DNA of 64,000 nucleotides from Rhizophagus clarus (GCA_015698045.1 BLAL01000278.1:1116001-1180000), one strand, 5' to 3'; counted from the stretch's first letter, positions 34,601 to 46,227 are shown. Program-made: numbers and translations. Notes: generated by a model from the letters alone, not told the origin.

Positions 34601-36128
34601 AGATTATAAAACTAACTTAGCCTTGAAGACAGTATCCTACAATCAAGAAATTGACTGGCCATTGACAGAGAAATTTTTCAACTTTAATCCTAATGACCGA
34701 CCTACTAGTCACAAACTCACCAAATTTAGAGCTTGGCAACATAAAGCGATCAACAACCTCATTCCCACCATGGACATAATATCACTATGTTATCCCAATT
34801 TATTTCAAGATGTATCAAATTGTTGGAGCTGCAACTTACACCCAGAAACTAACACTTCACTTTGGCTTTGCTCAATTAACCTCAAAGTTTTGAGGCCGCA
34901 CATAGTTAAATACACGCAAGACTTGCTACAATATATCCATCAAACGTGCGATTATGAGGATTTCCTTCTCTCACAGGAGATTAACAATAACGCCATTTTT
35001 AGATTTTTCTTATCGCCAAGTGGCAGCATGCCTCCACCTGACTTGAAAAGCCCTTTTATTCTAACGTGTCAACAAATAATCACTCATGATTTTAGCGCAC
35101 TCTTTAGAGGCAAATACAAAAGCAAAAAAACACTCCATAACACTATTCTCTTCAAATTCTATGAACTGACTCAATTAATCAAACGAATCATTTGGAAACC
35201 TCGTAATGATAGTTTCAAGAAATGGAAAACTGCCCATCAGGTGAACAAACATACCTATCGCCAATACCGCCGTAAACATAAACGTCTGAAAGGGAATGAT
35301 GACTCACAGTTAATTGGAGCTGACAAATATCAATGCTCCCGACAGGATCATACTCACGATAACAACACCAACGTCCAACACTTTTATCAAACAGCATCCT
35401 TTCACAGTCTGCAAGATCATAGCGTTGCTTTTATTTATGCAATGTCGAGTAACTTTCGCCACCATGGACCATGGTCTTCTCATGTCGTTGATACGACTTC
35501 TTTATATAATATAGATTTTTTTCTCTTTTCTTTTTGTAATTTTAGTTCATCAGTAGCTTTTAGTTTTTTCTGGGGTGTATAATTAAAGTCCTCCTGGGAC
35601 TCGGTAGGTAGGTTTGTACCTTCCTCTGTTTCTTAGGCGGACAAAGCGGGTTCTTTTAGAATTGGTGATAGTTAGTTATGGATCATATATTTTTGTCTTT
35701 TTGTAATAGATTAATAATATTGTTTCTGTTCTAATTGTTTGTACGCCAGATAAAAATAAAAATAAAAATAAAAAATTATTTGAATCAATTTTGATTTGAC
35801 ATTTATAAAACGGTAAAAGATTTATAATTTCATTAATTTTAATATCCGCTTTGGATTTTTTTAAACTTGTAATGTAAACATCAATTTTATCTTGTAATGA
35901 TAAAATATCTTTAACATCTTCATCATCATTTGGTTTAATATTTGTTGCAACTCCAAGTTTTGATTGGTATTTTGATGTTTCATCTTCAAGTTCCTTATTT
36001 TTTTGTAATAAATATTCATTTTTTTGGTTTATTCCTCGATTTTTTGGTGTAATTCCCATATTCTATGTTCTAATTCTCTATTTTGTGAACTTAAATTGCG
36101 TGTTATAGTTGACCATGTGTTTCCCATT

Positions 36129-36850
36129 TTTTTTGGTCGTTTAATATTTTATATTGAAAGGACATTTGAAAAAGAAAGGTTAAATTGATATTTATAATAA
36201 TCGTAAACATTAACGCAAGATGATGAAATGTATGCACTACAACTGTATACACCTGCCCTATATGGTGTGTTTATAATTTTTTTTGGGACTTGCATAAAGA
36301 CGAAAATCACTAGCTAGACTAAATTAAAAGACAAAATTAATTAAAAAGATTGAAACGGTTAAAAGGTTAGACGTATACAGTTAGGGTTCTTAATCGAGTC
36401 AATCAAAGTCAATTGATCATCGTTCAATTTATGATCGACTAAACGTGATCGACGATAAAATCTATCAATCAAAGAAATTTTTGATTGATCAAAATTTTTC
36501 AATGTTAAAATTTATTCTTTCATGCAAAAAAAAAAAAAAAAAAAAATTTGTATTATGATTATTACATTGTAGTCTTGTAATCAATATAATTGATCGATCA
36601 ATTAATTGAAAATTTTGATCGACAATGATTAATTGGTGAATTCGTTGACAATCAAATTATATCGATTATTAATTGATCATAGGCTTTTAAAGTCAATCAA
36701 TTAATCGATCATTAAGTTTTGAGTCAATTAAATTCTCCACTTATACTACTATTGTATCTATTATGTCTTTTTTCTTACAAACAAATGCCGCAGATAAACG
36801 GATAAATTTTTCATCCGTTTCTGTTTATCATCATTCGACGTTTTGTAATA
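36129..36850. other. Gap with a possible short nonautonomous hAT-like element
   Basis: No gene. Between about 36382 and 36745 the words GATCGA, ATTGATC and TCAATTAA are very dense, and the ends (TAGGGTTCTTAATCGAG left; TGGAGAATTTAATTGAC on the reverse of the right) are weakly inverted and resemble the hAT2 ends. A 29-bp A-tract interrupts it near 36525. No clean 8-bp duplication was found, so a MITE is only a suggestion. Confidence 0.35.
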
Positions 36851-38805
36851 AAAAAATTTTTAAATATCATGAACGATAGTTTTATATATACAACGCCAGT
36901 TTCTCTATTTTTGGCGGTAGCTTCGACTTCAACACTGCCAAAAGTTAAAGTCAATAATATATCATTAAATACAATTATAAAGTAATTTAACGTCAGGATC
37001 ATCACAGTATTTTACATTATCTTTTTCCGTGATATATAAATTTAATTACGAACTATTTTGATAATTATCAGTTGGAAAATAATTCTTTTGAACTTTATAA
37101 TCAACAGAAATTTGATCACCAAATCTTGCTAATTGATCAAAATAAGCAATTCTTCCATCTGGAAGTCTGTGTTTCTTCGGATCCTTAGTTGTCCATTTTC
37201 GAAGGATTTCTATGTACTCCTATAAAAAAGTAATGATAAATAAATAAATTAGAATATATTCAATTTGATATTTTTATCTTTAAAAAAAGAATTTACCATA
37301 TGCCCATCTTAATACTCGACGATTCACAATTACATCTTTCAATCCAAATTGAACAGCTATAAAGTTAAAAAGACAGAATGTAAATCACCAGTCACCAGCG
37401 TTGCTGACGTCATCTGAATAATTTTATTTTATACTTTACCTCCTTTTTCAATTGCTGTGATAGGTTGTGATGGAACAGATATCTTATTATCCAATTTACG
37501 TCGAAATTCTTGTAGAATCCTATTCTGCAAATATATAGATTCGCTGAACCCACCAATTAACATCATCATCGAAACACTCTCGCTTGCTTCAAGTTGCTCT
37601 TTAATTAGTTGTATAATTCTTTCTACTACAGGATCAAAAATTGCTTTAACGTCTTTAAATTCTAATTCCACTATCCATTCCTCTTCTTTCATATTTTCAA
37701 GTTCGTTTCCTTCAATATATTTTTCTATAGCCGGACATGATTCTATTTACAAAGAGAGAGATATATATCTAAAATTTTTGAAATTAACATATTCAATGGA
37801 AAAAAAATCATTTACCTTTTAAATGTAACTCAGCTGGTGTAGTATAATCTGATCTTTTCCCAGTGAACGGAATTTTAACGCATCTACAAAATTCTTGCAC
37901 AAGTATTGTAATTGACTATAATGATCTTTTCTGAACTCTTCAAGTGTCGAATTTCCAATTTTTTGGCTTATGAATGAAAGAAATTCTTCATCTACAAAAC
38001 TACCACCGCAAGAATCTCCTCTATATACTACAATTTTATCTAATTTGTCATCTTCCAAGAATCTGTGCGTTGTTAAATCTGTTTTACCACCGCCACAATC
38101 GACAATTATAAATGTTGCTGGAGTAAAAAATATAAATTGGTTCGAGTTGAAGGCGATTGAGCATGAATTTTTATAGGAAATAATTACTTACAACCAACTT
38201 CAATATTATATTCCTTTAGTTTATTCATACAGTGTATTGCAGCAGCTTCGGCTAATAAAAATATTAAAGTCACATGATGGAACCATTATATTCTATAAAA
38301 TTATAAAATACTAACGTTCTGTTATGAATTTCAATTTCTTACTATTTCTACTATTTACAAGACTCGCTTTGAATGCAATTCGCGCATAACTTCCGCAGCT
38401 TCATGCCCATATTCATTTGGAACCTATATAAGCACATAATAAAGATTATATGAATTTTTTATTTACACAAAAAATTAAATATTCAATTGATAAATTTATC
38501 GTCATAATGATTAACACTTGTTGAAAAAAGACGAGATCCGACCAACGAATTTTCAACGTTTCTTTAATAAGGTTGCCCATTTCTTTAAGATAATCAGTTA
38601 TTGCAGTTTTATAATTGGCAAAGGAGGCTTGTACTCCATTTTACCTAAGTGTAATTTAAATTTTTCTGCAAGATTTGTACTAACAGATTTATTTTTTTTC
38701 CTACTTGGTCTTTCTGCCAATGTACCAATGCGATCCCCAAAATAAAAGGTTAAGTTTATCATCGTATTTTAGAACTGTTGGAGTTTTATAATGACCGGCA
38801 TAAAG

Positions 38806-41800
38806 TAGGGAATTGAGTCGACCAATTCAAAATCGATCATGGTCGATCAAGTCAAGTGACTCGACTAATGATTTTGTGTATCGAGTACTCGAAAAATTAA
38901 AATCGATCAACATATAATCGAATAAATTTGCAACACGTAAAATCGATTATATAATACTCGAATAAAATAAATCGATTAAAATATTAATCATGCTTTAATG
39001 ATAAAATTGGTTAAATAAACGTGATAAACCCTTAAAATAGCAACTTCGCTAATTTTTCTTTGTAACAAGTAAGAAAGTTTCTTTCTTTCACACTCTCTAC
39101 TTATAGTATTAATAAACTCTTTTAACGTAAATAATGCCTCCAAAACGTGCAAATAGTTCCACTGAATCTTTACACGCATCAAAACGTTTGGCAAGTGATA
39201 TTACAGATGAACAAGAACCACAAATTATCCCAAAATCTGCAAATAAAACCAGTTGGGTGTGGGATTACTTTGTAGAGAAAACAGACGGGCGTGTGTATTG
39301 TCAATATATAGAAAAAGATGGTGAAAATGAAATAGTGTGTGGCGCAAGTTTGCTATATAAAACACAAACTTCAAGCATGAGTTATCATTTGGGTGATAAA
39401 CATAAAATGTTTAATAAAAAAAGGAGCAGGTAAATAAAATTGTTAAATTGAATTAATTTTAATAAATAATTAATAAATTTTCTTTTGTTTTATTGAAATA
39501 AGCAACTTAAAATAGATGATCAAATTAAAAAATTCACTCCACATAAAGAACCCAAACAGCAATATTTACGTAATGGTCTTACAGATTGGTTGGTTACTGA
39601 TGGGCGACCATTTGCTACAATTGTAGGAGAAGGTTTTAAACGGTTTATAAAAAGAGTGGATCCTGCCTTTATTGTACCATGTTACAGAACACTAAAAGCT
39701 GATATTGGAGCTGGTTATCAAGAAGCACTTTTGCAAATGAAGCAATTGATCAACGAAACTTGTACTTATGCAGCTATTACAACTGATTTATGGACTGCCC
39801 GTAATAATCAAGGCTATATTGGTATTACCGGTCATTGGTTAACTCCTAATATGGAATTATATGATATCCTTATTTGTATTGATCTTATTAAATATCCTCA
39901 TACAGCTGAAAATATTCGTTTAGCATTAGTAAAAAAAATTCAGGAACTTCATTTAAATGATAAAGTAAAACATGCAGTTACAGATAATGGGGCAAATGTA
40001 GTAAAAGCGATTAGAGAGTGGGATGGTGTAGATAGGATTGCATGTACTTCTCATACGCTTCAGTTATGTGTAATGAAAGGATTGCGTAAAATTAAGTCAT
40101 ATGCATGTAGATTTCGAAAACTTAATCAATTTTTCAATTCACCTAAACAAGCTGAACGTCTAGAACGAGCACAAATTGAAATTGCAAATTTAAATAAAGA
40201 AATTACAAGACAAACTTTAACATCATCTGATAGGGAATTACAAGATTCCAATGAACCAATTAATATTCCAGGTGGTTCTCTGCAAATCCTTCGTACTATT
40301 GCTGATTGTAAAACAAGGTGGGGATCTATTTTAGCATCTTGGAAAAGATTATTAGAATTAAAAGAAGCAATAAAAAGGACGCTAGTAACTTTAAGACTAG
40401 ATTCAAACAGTAGCGCAATAAAAGATTGGAAAAAATTAAGAAAAAGATATTTAAAAGATTGTGAATGGAAATTATTAGAAGAATTGTGCAAATTATTTCA
40501 ACCAATTGAGCGTGCAACCACATTTTTGGGTGGTGAAAAATATTGCACAATATCCTTAATATATTCAACTTTAGAATCTATTAGATTTTACTATACACCT
40601 TTAATTGAAGATGATGATGAAAATGAAGAAGGTATTGAAGGTAATGGTGATGAAAATTTTTAATTGTTTGAAAATTTTTTTTATTTTTTTATTTCAACTT
40701 CTAATTTTTAATAATTGTTAATGTAACTATAGATAATGATGATGAATTAGAAGATGATGATGAAGAAAGTGATGATGAAGATGAGGGGGAAAGTGAGTCA
40801 GATGAAGAGGAAGAAGATGAACAGCGTATACGGCCAAATGTTACTACAAGACAACAATCTCAACATCAACAACATCAACAACAATCTCAACAACAACAAT
40901 CTCAACATCAACAACATCAACAACAACCTCAACATCAACATCATCAACAACAGCTAAATACTGCATCTATAATTAATAAAGTTCAAAAGGAAATTTATGG
41001 TGCTTTATTTGATTATTGGAATGATCCTCCTATGGCTATGCTTTTGGCAACTATTCTTGATCCCCGATGCAAAAGAACACATGGTTGGCCTAATGAATTG
41101 CGAGAAAGAGTAAAGGTTGAACTGAAAGTTCAGTATGATGAGATTAAGCCTCAAAATAATACACAACCCGAAGAAAATTTTTCTAATAATAATTCATCAA
41201 TTGACCGTTTTCACGCATATATTTTTGGCCCTCAAGTTATAGAAGAAAATGAAGACACTGAATTTGACAATTATTTTAGGACTCCTCAAGCTTCTTACGA
41301 TACCAATCCTTTTCAATGGTGGCAAAATAATAAAGATTCATTCCCAGTGTTATATGAATTAGCTCGTAAATATTTATGTATACCAGCCACGTCAGTTCCA
41401 AGTGAAAGACTATTCAGTGATGCTGGAAATCAAATTTGTGAAGAAAGGAACCGGTTAAAAGCATCTACAGTTACTGAATTACTATTTCTCAAGAGAAATA
41501 GCGAATATTTTAATGTATTTAAGTAGTTTGTTTGACATGTACTGTATGTCAATTTAATAATAATTTTGAAACTATGTAAAATTGAGGGTTCCTTATAAAT
41601 AAATAATGCGAAAGTATAAAACTGCATAAATACTATTATATTTATTTTTTATTTATTTTAATTTACTAATAAAATACTAATTATTTATGACATTTAATCG
41701 ATTAATTGTTCGATTAATTGTTCGAGTTTATTAGATCGAGTATACCTGATCGAACTTTAATCGATTACAGCTTATTAGTCGATTTTGGTCGATCTTGCCT

Positions 41801-41856
41801 AAAAAATTTTAACCAATTAATCGAACAATGATTTTGGGTGTCGACTCAATTCCCTA
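38806..41856 (+). mobile_element. hAT transposon 2 (hAT2), 3.05 kb, nearly intact
   Basis: TIR TAGGGAATTGAGTCGAC at both ends (17 bp) with GCATAAAG duplicated at 38798-38805 and 41857-41864. Subterminal DNA is dense in ATCGAT/GATCGA/TCGATTA words at both ends. One spliced transposase fills the element. It is inserted in exon 3 of the HSPA12-like gene, in the opposite orientation. Confidence 0.93.
39134..41526 (+). CDS. hAT2 transposase (ZBED/Ac-like), three exons, ~740 aa
   Basis: Exons 39134-39429, 39503-40640 and 40733-41526. Intron 2 keeps phase exactly. Intron 1 does not unless one base is added to the A7 run at 39416-39422, so there may be a single-base deletion. A BED-like finger occupies about residues 30-95 (VYCQY..., C...H...H). 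The core shows TTDLWTA, VTDNGANV, ACTSHTLQLCV and TRWGSI. A Gln/His and acid-rich spacer (40735-40960) follows, then the C-terminal hAT dimerisation domain (PATSVPSERLFSDAGN...NRLKASTVTELLFLK). No in-frame stop was found. It catalyses cut-and-paste transposition of hAT2. It is the least damaged transposase in the window. Confidence 0.85.
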
Positions 41857-42169
41857 GCATAAAGTTTTCAATCATTATGTGCCGTTATTTCGTCTGGATT
41901 TGACTTATGAGCATAGGCAAATCCCTAATATAGGTATATTTTAATAAAAAATTATCATTATTTAACATTTAATAGACGACATCAATAACTTTACAGAATA
42001 AGTTGTCCCAAAATCTTATAAAATAAAAAAAAAAAATTCGAAAGAATTATTATCGAAAAATCATGATTTTTATTTACGATTAAAAAAAAAATAATGACCT
42101 ATGGCAACAACCACACGTTCATTTGACATTATAAATCTAGTATAATAATAATAGATCTTTAAGCAAATT

Positions 42170-42860
42170 GGGTTCGAAATAATTATTATAAGTTGATTGC
42201 AAAATTCTTTTTCTGACAAACTCGAGAGTTGACGATGTCATTCCGCAGCACCACATTGCATAATCCGTTAACCTTTGTAATTTCCGCATTAAATGAATCA
42301 AAAAATGGAGAATAAAATGAAAAAATGGAGAATAACGTGGCAAAATATTAGAATTATTTACAAACTGGTTGCAGAATTCTTTTTCTGACAAACTCAAGAG
42401 TTTTTCTTATTCCACAACACCACATTGCATAATCGGTTGGCCTTTGTTATTTCTATATTAAATGAATCAAAAAATGGAGAATAGAATGAAAAAATGGAGA
42501 ATAACGTGGCTGATTGCAAAAATTTTTTACCTGCCAAACTCGAGAGTTTTGTTCATGATAATCTTGATAATCTCATTCCACAGCACCACATTGCATAATC
42601 GTTAGCCTTTGTTATTTATATATTAAATGAATCAAGAAATGGAGCATATAATGAAAAATGGAGAATAAAATGGAAAAATATTTATAATTATTTACAAACT
42701 GGTTGCAAATTCATTATCTAAGAAACTCGTATGACGATCTCATTCCACAGTGCCACATTGCATAATCGTCTAACCTTTATTTTCACATTTGAAAGAATAG
42801 AGTATGACGATTACATTCCGCAGTGCTGCATTGCATAATCGTCTAACCTTTATTTTCATA
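42170..42860. repeat. Tandem repeat, about 4.5 units of ~165-170 bp
   Basis: The word CACATTGCATAAT(C) (with variant GCATTGCATAAT) recurs near 42252, 42422, 42588, 42753 and 42828. The word (A/C)AAACTC(G/A)AGAG recurs near 42219, 42389 and 42535. AAAAAATGGAGAATA(G/A)AATG occurs between them. The last unit is shortened to about 75 bp. The array lies just upstream of the HSPA12-like gene start (42129, minus strand). Confidence 0.8.
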
Positions 42861-43543
42861 TCAAACTAGGGTACTTTAGGTACTGTGAGCGAGTTTTTAT
42901 AAAATTTACCTTGTTAACAGAATTGAAAATCTTTTCAGGTCAGTTCGTTTAGGTAATCTGTTAAATCAGAATAACATGCTAGTATCTTAAATCCTCATAT
43001 ATTGATCATATCGGATCTGGTAACGTCCTAAATTTTTATCGCCACTTGCCAATATATTTGTCTGCAAACTAGCCGCAGCAAGTGTATATACAAACTCATA
43101 GGAGTGAGTTTGACGCACAGTTATAAGAGAGTTCAAGCCACTGTTCAAATGCTTAAAGCTTATATTTTATACATTTTACACTAGGATCCCAAATCTTTTA
43201 CTATAAATACTTATGCGCAGTTAGAAATTTTTTTTTTTAAAAAAAAAAGTTTATTTCGTTTTAGTTTACACGTGAATGTATAAGTATAAATAAGTATAAA
43301 TATAATAGATAAATAAATAAATAAAATAATCAAATCATAAAAAAATTGCGTTAAAAGAAATACTCTAGAATGTAATGATAATACAAGATTAACAACTTAG
43401 CTAGTTGAATGGAAGAAAAAAAGATGAATCACATCTGGTTCATTGTAGTCGAACTTAAAAGAGAAAAACAAAAATCCAAGATAGAAAAGAAAAAAAAGAA
43501 TTTCTTGATTATGAAATAAAATATATTAAATCGAGTCTAATCT
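42861..43543. other. Gene-free stretch downstream of the tandem repeat
   Basis: About 680 bp with no recognisable gene or repeat. A (TAAA/AAAT) microsatellite lies at 43305-43330. Confidence 0.5.
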
Positions 43544-44011
43544 TTAAGGAGAATTCTGAATTTCCCCATCTTGAATATTATCGGAAATAGTTCCGTTTAT
43601 TGAGATCGAAGTTGTATCATGAGTATTATTACTTGAATCTATCTGAGAAGTAGTGTCGAAGAGCTGTTGTTGAATGTTATATTCAGTATTTTGTTGATAA
43701 ACAGGTTGTTGAACTTGTTGTTGAATTTGTTGTTGAATTAGAGAATGAATATTATTATGAAGTGGAAACTGATGATCAGGAATATGAGATAAATTAATTC
43801 TATTATTCAAGAGTCGGACATTTTCTAATGGGTGTAATTCGGTATATTGATATGTATCGTGATATATACGTGTATCATTTGGTAAAAGAAAAGGAAAGTA
43901 AAATTCAAACGTAACGTTTTGAGTCGCGGGAGGTGTAGTATTATGAGTATTATTAAAGGTATTAGAAATTCCTACGTTGTTAAGTGAAGTATATTGCTCA
44001 TTTTTATCCAT
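43544..44011 (-). CDS. Hypothetical Gln/Asn-rich 155-aa protein
   Basis: Single-exon ORF from ATG 44011 (MDKNEQYTS) to the stop at 43544. An in-frame extension to 44041 has no ATG at its start. It is Asn/Thr-rich, then has a more ordered piece (VTFEFYFPFLLPNDTRIYHDTYQYTELHPLENV). A Gln-rich stretch follows (HSLIQQQIQQQVQQPVYQQ) and a Ser/Thr/Asn-rich end. No signal peptide or membrane segment. I do not recognise it. The GC content is higher than around it and the frame is long for this AT-rich DNA, so it is probably a real gene. Confidence 0.55.
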   Translation of the reverse strand: MDKNEQYTSLNNVGISNTFNNTHNTTPPATQNVTFEFYFPFLLPNDTRIYHDTYQYTELHPLENVRLLNNRINLSHIPDHQFPLHNNIHSLIQQQIQQQVQQPVYQQNTEYNIQQQLFDTTSQIDSSNNTHDTTSISINGTISDNIQDGEIQNSP

Positions 44012-44041
44012 TATTAGATTATGTTTATTTGTTTCCACCAA

Positions 44042-45129
44042 TAAAGAAAATTTAGATTGGTTGATTATTTAAGAATTTAATGTGTGGAGCTTTGAATTTA
44101 ATATACCAAAGAAAATATTTCTATGCGAAATATATGAATAATATGATATAATGGTTACGAAATCTACTAAAATGTTTGTATGGGGAATAGTTTTTTTTTA
44201 GTAAATGGGAGTTGCAAAATTGCTCTATTTATTTGCTTTTTCTTGTTGTCTGACGGATTTGCCCGATCATACAAAAGGTTACACATGATCTGTACAGGAT
44301 CGTTAGTATGACTTTCTTGTTAATGATACATTAATGCAGGCCCCTGCATTATCCGGAATTTGTTATCTTTGGATAGTAATTATAATTTATCATTAACGAA
44401 CCCAGGCTTCTACCAAATACATTTTATTTCACATCGAAATTTCATATACAAGTAATTAACCTAAAATTTCAATTTTGATTAGTATTTAAAACTTACTTTA
44501 TGATTTCATAGTTACAGTACGTTGTAAGTAGTACTTCATCACAGATACCTGCAGGTTGGACCAATACTCTTGGTTTAGAGGCTAAGAATAGTCTTTGTTA
44601 AATATATTATAAAAAAATCAAAGAATACCTTTATTGGAACATGTCAAAATTTGAAAAATGAGAAAACATATGACTGACAGATAACAATAGATAGCAGTCT
44701 TACCCAAGTAACTCAACATGTGGACAAAATAATATTTTAGTGTATGCAATAAAAATATTAGTTGTTTAAAAAAGTAGGTTCAGGTGTCATGACTTCACGT
44801 GCTGAAGTGGTTTAATTTATTGAAGGGCTTAAATTTTATTTTTTTTAAGAACCGTTATTTTAACGTCCTTTATCTTTATTTTGCAGGCTTGAGGTGCCGA
44901 ATTTGGAGTTAAGTTTCGTAATATGAAACTTTTGTTTGTTTTTTTTTCCTTATTAGAAACAATATTTCTTATTTTTGTGGGATCTAGCTTTTACTAGTTT
45001 TCATAATGGTTTGTTACGAAACTATTTTTTTTTTTTTTACCCCTAAAAAATGTACTAAACATTTCTCTTTTTTTTCATTTCATGTAGGTAACAGCTTCTC
45101 TGAGAGGAATTTTGAACGGTAGTAAATTT
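44042..45129. other. Gene-free stretch before the inverted-repeat cluster
   Basis: About 1.1 kb without a gene. From about 44880 the sequence begins to resemble a diverged, inverted version of 51360-51560, but too weakly to set a border. Confidence 0.45.
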
Positions 45130-45740
45130 CCTTAGGAAAGGTTTCGTTATTACCTCTATAAAGAAGCGTATTAACCGTTTCTTTTTATTTTTTACAGGTT
45201 CCGATTTTCAATTTTTGAGTAATTCAGTAGTACTTCGAAACTTTTGTTTCTTCTTTTAGGAAATATTTTCTAAAGATTTCTAGGTCTCCAACTTTCTGGA
45301 TAACGAATGTAAAGTTTTGTACATTTTAGAGTATATGTTGAAACTTTTTTAAGAGAAACTAATAATCACTCCTTTCATCTCTTTTTATATGTATTAGCTT
45401 AGAATAATTGTCATGATGTCATAATTAAGAAATCATATATTTTTAAAAGAAATGTTTGTTATTGCTAACGTTTCTTTCATTTTCATTTGCTTCAAATAAT
45501 TTAATCAATTATGGTATGTATCAAAGTTATACTGTATTTCCGCGATTTTTAAGAGCAATATTTATTAGCATTTCTCTTTTCTTTTCAGGCTTTAATATCG
45601 GATAATTAAATTCTTGGATTTTTTTTTTCTACAAATTCAGAAATTACACTTCAAAACTTGTCTTGAGAAACATCTGTAGCATCAAAATTTTATTTTTTTT
45701 TTATTTTTTGCAAAAATACAAATACTCATCAATAAAAAAT
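45130..45740 (+). repeat. Left arm of a diverged inverted repeat around the Crinkler cluster
   Basis: Segments match the reverse complement of 50730-51370. Examples: GTTTCTTTTTATTTTTTACA (45177-) against the complement near 51313-51333, TTTTCAATTTTTGAGT, and the stretch with ACACTTCAAAACTTGTCTTG then GAAACATCTG near 45650. Identity is uneven with many indels, so limits are approximate. Confidence 0.6.
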
Positions 45741-46227
45741 ATTATTGTATATGTTCTGTTCACTTTATAATAGTGATACACAAATTTTGATCACTTTATT
45801 ATAAAATAATCAAAGGTCAACATATCCAATAAACGTGTTATTAATCACGTCATGTCCGATAAATATACCTGATAAGTCAGCTATCATCCATCAAAAGCAG
45901 CCATGTGTCACAGTAATACAAAGGCCTGATTTAATATTATTAACTCGTGTAATGTTGCATGATCATAAAAAACACAAAAATGACTCCTATCATCTGTTTC
46001 TAAGATGATTTATCACCATTAAATTTGTCATAATGTGACAAATGTAAATTATCTTGCACAATTAACCGGGTATATAGTAAATCAGTATAGTATGGTTTGA
46101 TCTTAGTTTGAATCGATGACTCACTGTTCGTCAAAACCATTTACATATATATAGTCTTTAACACCTGTCAATAGACGAAAAAATTTCTATAGACTAAAAA
46201 AATTTCTATATCTTTTATATCTACGCC
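45741..46227. other. Upstream region of the Crinkler-NYN gene
   Basis: About 490 bp, no ORF. A TATATATA stretch lies at 46145-46153, some 75 bases before the start codon, where a core promoter would fit. The assignment is positional only. Confidence 0.4.

Larger units (their letters stand above)
22832..35582 (+). pseudogene. LINE polyprotein: CCHC, AP endonuclease, reverse transcriptase, RNase H
   Basis: From ATG 22832 one frame continues through a CCHC knuckle (CTICG...H....C, 24167-24208), a coiled coil (24420-24650) and an apurinic-type endonuclease (25330-26145; THNIRG, GDFNN, RIDYIY, SDHDM). It then enters the reverse transcriptase, up to element B at 27215. After it the same frame resumes at 31643 (QDLSKAYDRI, QGEVISPILW, YLDD at 32316). 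Near 33000 there is one frameshift. RNase H follows (YTDSS near 34035, KAEAYAI, YTDSQ, KVKAHS...AD) and a Cys/His end (CWSC...). Stops: TGA 22850, TAA 23726, 23825, 23990, TGA 26069, 26801, TAA 32857, TGA 33144, TAG 33531, 34062. All are single transitions from Trp or Gln. No stop separates ORF1 from ORF2, so the ancestor seems to have been one long ORF. An internal ATG at 24350 could start a separate ORF2. Confidence 0.85.
22655..35774 (+). mobile_element. Full-length non-LTR retrotransposon (LINE) with RNase H
   Basis: The 19-bp target duplication ATTATTTGAATCAATTTTG occurs at 22636-22654 and 35775-35793. The 3' end is a (TAAAAA)n tail at 35752-35774. Removing element B (27216-31638 plus TTAA) leaves about 8.69 kb, so this copy is full length, 5' untranslated region included. 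Coding order is RNA-binding/CCHC, coiled coil, AP endonuclease, reverse transcriptase, RNase H, Cys-rich end. It is inserted antisense to the host gene. Confidence 0.93.
21894..36128 (-). pseudogene. Host gene with coiled-coil N-terminus, split by the LINE
   Basis: The minus-strand gene begins at ATG 36128, runs to 35775, and resumes at 22654 after the LINE and its 19-bp duplication, ending at the stop at 21894-21896. The same frame continues across the duplication (CQIKIDSNN then PDKGII). The N-terminus is a coiled coil. A frameshift lies near 36066-36078 and stops TAA are at 22268-22270 and 22229-22231 (both Gln-like). A further frameshift near 22115 precedes an acidic Glu-rich tail. The C-terminal block containing AQYHWFKHGD followed by SLDDDEIDDFVVELCTF matches a multicopy protein family I recall from Rhizophagus; its function is unknown. 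Damage outside the insertion shows the copy is not functional. Confidence 0.7.
36860..42129 (-). pseudogene. HSPA12-like Hsp70 gene, split by hAT2
   Basis: Exon 1 is 42099-42129 (MSNERVVVAI), exon 2 is only 20 nt (41995-42014, DFGTTYS phosphate motif) and exon 3 starts at 41924 (GFAYAHKSNP). hAT2 interrupts exon 3 with an exact 8-bp duplication, and the frame reads on afterwards (LYAGHYKTPTVL). Further exons give a Hsp70-like KAITDYLKEMG-type region (38520-38620), VPNEYGHEAAEVM (~38400), AEAAAIHCMN (~38240), the second phosphate motif VDCGGGKTDL (~38100) and the adenosine motif LIGGFSES (~37550). The C-terminal part reaches LTFGSVEVEATAKN (~36930). Damage: TGA 41868-41870, frameshifts near 38735 and 38595, TAA 37046-37048 and a frameshift near 36955. 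HSPA12-type ATPases form a large expanded family in these fungi. This copy is dead. Confidence 0.75.

Noticed and set aside
36525..36547. Poly-A tract as a retroelement tail
   Set aside because: No coding body or target duplication upstream; simple A-run inside a repeat-dense stretch.
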